Source of the DNA: an uncultured Variovorax sp.
GTDB lineage: Bacteria > Pseudomonadota > Gammaproteobacteria > Burkholderiales > Burkholderiaceae
Direction of reading: 5' to 3'
DNA length: 8,887 bases
Assembly: GCA_946478645.1 (NCBI GenBank)
Contig: CAMLCW010000210.1
Span: 1 to 8,887, forward strand
Below are positions 6,247-8,887 of the stretch, one piece after another. The notes beneath the pieces are model-generated. The model saw only the letters and a list, made by a program, of their open reading frames with translations. It was not told the DNA's origin and did no database searches. Numbering within the stretch: the first letter of the stretch is position 1; every line of letters starts with the position of its first letter. A program made the translations under genes and the position numbers.

Positions 6247-6400
6247 GAAAATTGAATGCCGGACGACAAATGGATGACGGTTCGGCATGATCAAAATGTA
6301 GGTTTGATGAACGATAAATAATAGTTAAACTATTTTATTGAATGTATTTGTTATGCGTTATACATGAATAGGCGCAATTACCCTGCTCGCCTCGAATCAC
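6247..6400 (-). promoter_or_regulatory. AT-rich intergenic island, probable promoter/operator region
   Basis: Between the terminator of the frc gene and the 109-aa gene the sequence changes abruptly from GC-rich coding DNA to an AT-rich stretch, strongest at about 6290-6370. It contains a perfect dyad AATAGT-TAA-ACTATT at 6320-6334 and a close direct repeat GTTAT-GC-GTTAT at 6350-6361. A TATTAT at 6323-6318 on the minus strand resembles a -10 box, but I find no convincing -35 partner at 16-18 bp, so the exact promoter is not assigned. Position and composition suggest the promoter of the downstream six- or seven-gene unit, with the dyad as a possible operator. Confidence 0.5.
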
Positions 6401-6405
6401 GGCGC

Positions 6406-6433
6406 AAAAAGCGGCGGCGTCCAGCGAGCCGCC
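6406..6433 (-). terminator. Intrinsic terminator of the PAS-frc unit
   Basis: On the minus strand, shortly after the frc stop at 6450, GGCGGC (6433-6428) and GCCGCC (6418-6413) form a 6-bp GC stem with a 9-nt loop. Two bases and then TTTTT (6410-6406) follow. This is the layout of a rho-independent terminator and separates the frc transcript from the operon downstream. Confidence 0.65.
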
Positions 6434-6449
6434 CCCGGTTCTTTTCAGT

Positions 6450-7700
6450 TCAGATGACGCCTTCGGCGCGCAGCGCGGCGATGTCGCCCGCGGCATAGCC
6501 GAGCTGCATCAGCACCTCGTCGGTGTGCTCGCCGAGCAGCGGCGAGCGCGTGACCTCGGTCGGGCTGTCGGACATCTTGATCGGGTTGCCCACGGTCAGG
6601 TACTTGCCGCGCGCGGGATGGTCGACTTCGACGATGGTCCCGGTCTCGCGCAGCGACTCGTCGGCGGCGATCTCCTTCATCGAGAGGATCGGCCCGCACG
6701 GAATGTCGTACTGGTTGAGGATGTCCATGGCCTCGAACTTGTCCTTGGTCATGGTCCATTGCTCGATGCGCGCGAAGATCGGCTTCAGGTGCAAGAGGCG
6801 TGCGGCCGGCGTGGCGTAGGCCTCGTCGTCGATCCAGCCCTCCTCGCCGATCACCTTGCACACCGCCGGCCACACGGCCGCCTGCGTGATGAAGTAGATG
6901 TAGGCGTTGGGGTCGGTCTCCCAGCCCTTGCACTTGAGGATCGAGCCCGGCTGGCCGCCACCCGAGGCGTTGCCCGCGCGCGGCACCGCGTCGCCGAACT
7001 TGCCGTCGGGGTACTGCGGGTATTCGTGCATGGTGCCGGTGCGCTCGAGCCGCTGCTGGTCGCGCATCTTCACGCGGCACAGGTTGAGCACCGCGTCCTG
7101 CATGGGCGCGAGCACCTTCTGGCCGCGGCCGCTGTGGGTGCGCTGGTAGAGCGCGGCGACGATGCCGAGCGCCAGGTGCAGCCCGGTGCCGCTGTCGCCG
7201 ATCTGCGCGCCGCTGACGGTCGGCGGGCCGTCCTCGAAGCCCGTGGTCGAGGCTGCGCCGCCGGCGCACTGCGCCACGTTCTCGTACACCTTGCAGTGCT
7301 CGTACTTGCCGGGGCCGAAGCCCTTGACCGACGCCACGATCATGCGGGGATTGATCTCCTGGATGTGTTCCCAGGTGATGCCCATGCGCTCGAGCGCGCC
7401 CGGCGCGAAGTTCTCGACCATCACGTCGCAGGTGCGGATCAGCGCGTCGAGCACCTTCTTGCCCTTGGGCTTCTTGGTGTCGAGCGTGATCGAGCGCTTG
7501 TTGTGGTTCAGCATCGTGAAGTAGAGGCTGTCCACACCGGGAATGTCGCGCAGCTGCGCGCGCGTGGCGTCGCCCTCGCCGGCGCGCTCCACCTTGATGA
7601 CATCGGCGCCGAACCACGCCAGCAGTTGCGTGCAGGTGGGCCCCGACTGCACATGCGTGAAGTCGAGAATGCGAACGCCTTCGAGTGCCTTGCTGCCCAT
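6450..7700 (-). CDS. frc: Formyl-CoA:oxalate CoA-transferase (YfdW-like, paralogue 1)
   Basis: This complete 416-residue class III CoA-transferase has the same length as E. coli YfdW. It is expected to move CoA from formyl-CoA (or another acyl-CoA) to oxalate, giving oxalyl-CoA. Visible landmarks are [10 protein letters not shown] at 12-21, [13 protein letters not shown] at 95-107, [14 protein letters not shown] at 137-150 with Tyr139, and IGDSGTG at 167-173 with Asp169, the residue that forms the aspartyl-CoA intermediate. [12 protein letters not shown] at 200-211 and [12 protein letters not shown] at the C-terminus are also present. Position 49 is Gln, as in YfdW, where Oxalobacter Frc has Trp48. 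The glycine loop is unusual: [10 protein letters not shown] (244-253) replaces the usual [10 protein letters not shown], and PRAGN replaces PRGGN. It starts 2 bp after the PAS gene stop, with GGAG about 10 nt upstream, so the two are probably co-translated. The altered loop might shift acceptor or donor preference. Confidence 0.93.
   Translation of the reverse strand: MGSKALEGVRILDFTHVQSGPTCTQLLAWFGADVIKVERAGEGDATRAQLRDIPGVDSLYFTMLNHNKRSITLDTKKPKGKKVLDALIRTCDVMVENFAPGALERMGITWEHIQEINPRMIVASVKGFGPGKYEHCKVYENVAQCAGGAASTTGFEDGPPTVSGAQIGDSGTGLHLALGIVAALYQRTHSGRGQKVLAPMQDAVLNLCRVKMRDQQRLERTGTMHEYPQYPDGKFGDAVPRAGNASGGGQPGSILKCKGWETDPNAYIYFITQAAVWPAVCKVIGEEGWIDDEAYATPAARLLHLKPIFARIEQWTMTKDKFEAMDILNQYDIPCGPILSMKEIAADESLRETGTIVEVDHPARGKYLTVGNPIKMSDSPTEVTRSPLLGEHTDEVLMQLGYAAGDIAALRAEGVI
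7051..7095. repeat. 45-bp exact direct repeat, copy in frc paralogue 1
   Basis: This stretch is identical to 8836-8880 in the second frc gene and encodes the conserved [15 protein letters not shown] region. It reflects paralogy rather than a mobile element. A second 46-bp exact match links 6890-6935 with 8666-8711. Confidence 0.9.
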
Positions 7701-7702
7701 TT

Positions 7703-8146
7703 TCAATTGTCTCCGGTCTTGATCTTGGCTTCGAGTTCTACCAGACGCGCACGCAGCTTGCGGTCTTCGGCAAAACGCGCGCTCTCGTCGCGCACGATGG
7801 CGACGATGCCGGTGACCTTGCCGTCGTCGCCGAGCAGCAGCGAGACGGTGAAGGCGATCGACAGGGTGCGGCCGTCCTTGTGCAGCGCCGGCACCTTCAG
7901 CAGGTCGGCGCCGTAGCGCGTGACCGCGGTTTCCATGGTCTTGTTGTAGCCGTCCCAGTGGCGCTGCCGCTGGCGCTCGGGAATGATCAGGTCCAGCGAC
8001 TGGCCGAGCGCGTCCGCCTCGGTGAAGCCGAAGATGCGCTCGCACGCCTTGTTCCACAGCACGATGGCGCCCTCGGCGTCGCAGACGATGATGGCGTCGC
8101 CCGCACCTTCCACCAGTTGCTTCAGGTCAATGTTCGAAGAAGCCAA
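7703..8146 (-). CDS. Single PAS-domain protein coupled to frc
   Basis: This 147-residue protein is essentially one PAS sensor domain (about residues 8-120: [64 protein letters not shown]). It ends in a charged helix likely to form a coiled coil ([17 protein letters not shown]). It has no kinase, cyclase or DNA-binding domain. I choose the TTG at 8146 because GGGGA lies 7 nt upstream and the product begins [19 protein letters not shown], a normal PAS start. The longer GTG start at 8194 would place the N-terminus beside the terminator hairpin and adds an implausible leader. His63 in [12 protein letters not shown] lies at the same spacing from the PE pair as the haem-ligating histidine of FixL, but many non-haem PAS domains share this histidine. 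Its stop is 2 bp from the frc start. A role as sensor or small partner for oxalate metabolism is inference. Confidence 0.87.
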   Translation of the reverse strand: MASSNIDLKQLVEGAGDAIIVCDAEGAIVLWNKACERIFGFTEADALGQSLDLIIPERQRQRHWDGYNKTMETAVTRYGADLLKVPALHKDGRTLSIAFTVSLLLGDDGKVTGIVAIVRDESARFAEDRKLRARLVELEAKIKTGDN

Positions 8147-8153
8147 AACTCGG

Positions 8154-8158
8154 TCCCC
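8154..8158 (-). promoter_or_regulatory. Ribosome binding site supporting a TTG start for the PAS gene
   Basis: GGGGA on the minus strand lies 7 nt upstream of the TTG at 8146. No comparable site precedes the in-frame GTG codons further upstream. Confidence 0.55.
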
Positions 8159-8196
8159 ACACAGCACAAAGAGAAAGTCGTTCGATCCAGACACAA

Positions 8197-8216
8197 GGGC
8201 CCGCTTTCGCGGGCCC
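8197..8216 (-). terminator. Hairpin terminator after frc paralogue 2
   Basis: A perfect 8-bp stem GGGCCCGC/GCGGGCCC encloses a 4-nt loop that reads GAAA on the minus strand, a very stable tetraloop. It begins 10 bp after the stop codon of the partial frc gene and is followed by TTGTGTCT, a weak T-rich tail. It probably terminates or stabilises the 3' end of the upstream transcript. Confidence 0.7.
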
Positions 8217-8225
8217 CGATGCAGG

Positions 8226-8887
8226 TCAGATCACCTTGCCTTCATGCAAGGCCGCGATCTGCTGCTGGCTGTAGCCCAGCTCGGCCAGCACCTCGTCGGT
8301 GTGCTCGCCCAAGAGCGGCGAGGCCGTGACCTCGGGCTTGAGGTCCGAGAACTTGATCGGGCTGCCGATGGTCCAGTAGCTGCCGCGCTCCTTGTGCGGC
8401 ACTTCGACGATGGAGCCGCTCTTGCGCAGCGACTCGTCGTGCAGCAGTTCCTTCATCGAGAGCACCGGCGCGCACGGGATGTCGTGCTTGCGGAAGATGT
8501 CGACCGCCTCGAACTTGGTCTTGTCCTTGATGAAGTCCTCGATGGTCGCGAAGATCTGCTCGATGTGCGGCTGGCGGGCCTTGGCGGTCATGTAGTCGGG
8601 GTCGGTCTTCCACTCGGGCTTGCCGAGCGCGTCGCAGATCGGGTCCCAGGCATGGCCCTGCACCGTGAAGTAGATGTAGGCGTTGGGGTCGGTCTCCCAG
8701 CCCTTGCACTTCAGGATCCAGCCCGGCTGGCCGCCGCCGCCGGCATTGCCGCCGCGCGGCACCACCTTGTCCTTGAAGGCGTCCATCTCGTGCGGGTACT
8801 GCGGGTACTCCTCGAGGTAGCCGACAGTGTCCAGGCGCTGCTGGTCGCGCATCTTCACGCGGCACAGGTTGAGCACCGCGAGATCGG
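8226..8887 (-). CDS. frc: Formyl-CoA:oxalate CoA-transferase, paralogue 2 (5' half outside window)
   Basis: About 219 C-terminal residues of a second class III CoA-transferase of the Frc/YfdW family are present. The sequence runs from [16 protein letters not shown] through YLEEYPQYP, the canonical glycine loop [29 protein letters not shown] and [16 protein letters not shown] to the TGA at 8226-8228. The N-terminal half, including the catalytic aspartate, is outside the window. It differs from the other paralogue by an insert after PQYP (HEMDAFKDK) and by keeping the standard glycine loop, so it looks like the more orthodox formyl-CoA:oxalate CoA-transferase. The last seven window bases give Asp-Leu where the family has Gln-Asp before Ala-Val-Leu-Asn, and they probably do not belong to the gene, so only 8226-8880 should be trusted. 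It lies 79 bp upstream of the PAS gene with a terminator between. Confidence 0.92.
   Translation of the reverse strand, partial: DLAVLNLCRVKMRDQQRLDTVGYLEEYPQYPHEMDAFKDKVVPRGGNAGGGGQPGWILKCKGWETDPNAYIYFTVQGHAWDPICDALGKPEWKTDPDYMTAKARQPHIEQIFATIEDFIKDKTKFEAVDIFRKHDIPCAPVLSMKELLHDESLRKSGSIVEVPHKERGSYWTIGSPIKFSDLKPEVTASPLLGEHTDEVLAELGYSQQQIAALHEGKVI
8836..8880. repeat. 45-bp exact direct repeat, copy in frc paralogue 2
   Basis: This is the partner of 7051-7095. It ends exactly at the last base that can be trusted in the window, which may be why an assembler stopped here. Confidence 0.9.
8881..8887. other. Probable residual sequencing-adapter bases at the contig end
   Basis: The last seven bases read AGATCGG, identical to the first seven bases of the common Illumina TruSeq adapter. 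They begin exactly where the sequence stops agreeing with the conserved frc codons for Met-Gln-Asp that precede Ala-Val-Leu-Asn (the other paralogue has TCCTGCAT here). A short match can arise by chance, but the coincidence of match, contig end and loss of homology makes an untrimmed adapter likely. Confidence 0.6.

Noticed and set aside
8147..8194. GTG at 8194 as the PAS gene start
   Set aside because: It abuts the terminator hairpin and lacks a ribosome site; the TTG at 8146 has GGGGA at good spacing and gives a normal PAS N-terminus.
1..8887. CRISPR arrays, tRNA or rRNA genes, insertion sequences
   Set aside because: I saw no regularly spaced repeats, no tRNA- or rRNA-like sequence and no transposase; the window is almost fully occupied by minus-strand genes.

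Overview
The window is GC-rich bacterial DNA in which all ten recognisable genes lie on the minus strand. Gene content, a CbbR-like LysR protein and a GC-rich palindromic repeat whose reading frame spells the familiar spurious peptide 'PTPTLPQRGRE' all point to a betaproteobacterium of the Burkholderiales, probably Comamonadaceae (Variovorax-like). This assignment is inference from style and remembered homologues, not from a search.

Layout in the direction of transcription (right to left). (1) The 3' half of a formyl-CoA:oxalate CoA-transferase gene (frc paralogue 2), cut by the window edge and followed by a GAAA-loop hairpin terminator. (2) A small single-PAS-domain protein, 2 bp upstream of a complete second frc (416 aa, YfdW-like, Asp169 nucleophile present), ending at an intrinsic terminator. 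(3) An AT-rich intergenic island with a perfect dyad, the likely promoter region of the next unit. (4) A tightly spaced unit: an unrecognised 109-aa protein, a SucC/MtkA-like subunit, a SucD/MtkB-like subunit, a fumarylacetoacetate-hydrolase-family protein, a ketopantoate-reductase-family protein, pyruvate kinase, and the start of a LysR regulator cut by the left edge.

The frc genes mark this as an oxalate/formyl-CoA locus. Oxalyl-CoA made by Frc is normally decarboxylated (Oxc, not in the window) or reduced to glyoxylate, which the glycerate route feeds to pyruvate kinase. The FAH-family and PanE-family proteins would fit further handling of short 2-oxo acids, but their substrates cannot be read from sequence.

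The most unusual element is the SucCD-like pair. The alpha-like subunit keeps its CoA-binding motifs but carries a clean in-frame loss of about 16 residues that removes the loop with the catalytic phosphohistidine. The beta-like subunit has lost several ATP-grasp residues, including both Mg-ligand positions (Asn to Asp, Asp to Gly), while its CoA-ligase domain motifs are intact. Together they look like a CoA-ligase-derived complex that no longer performs the classical phosphohistidine relay, co-transcribed with a small unknown protein in an oxalate locus. This is the best candidate here for undescribed biochemistry.

The last seven bases (AGATCGG) match the start of the common Illumina adapter and begin exactly where frc homology breaks, so the window probably ends at an untrimmed contig end.
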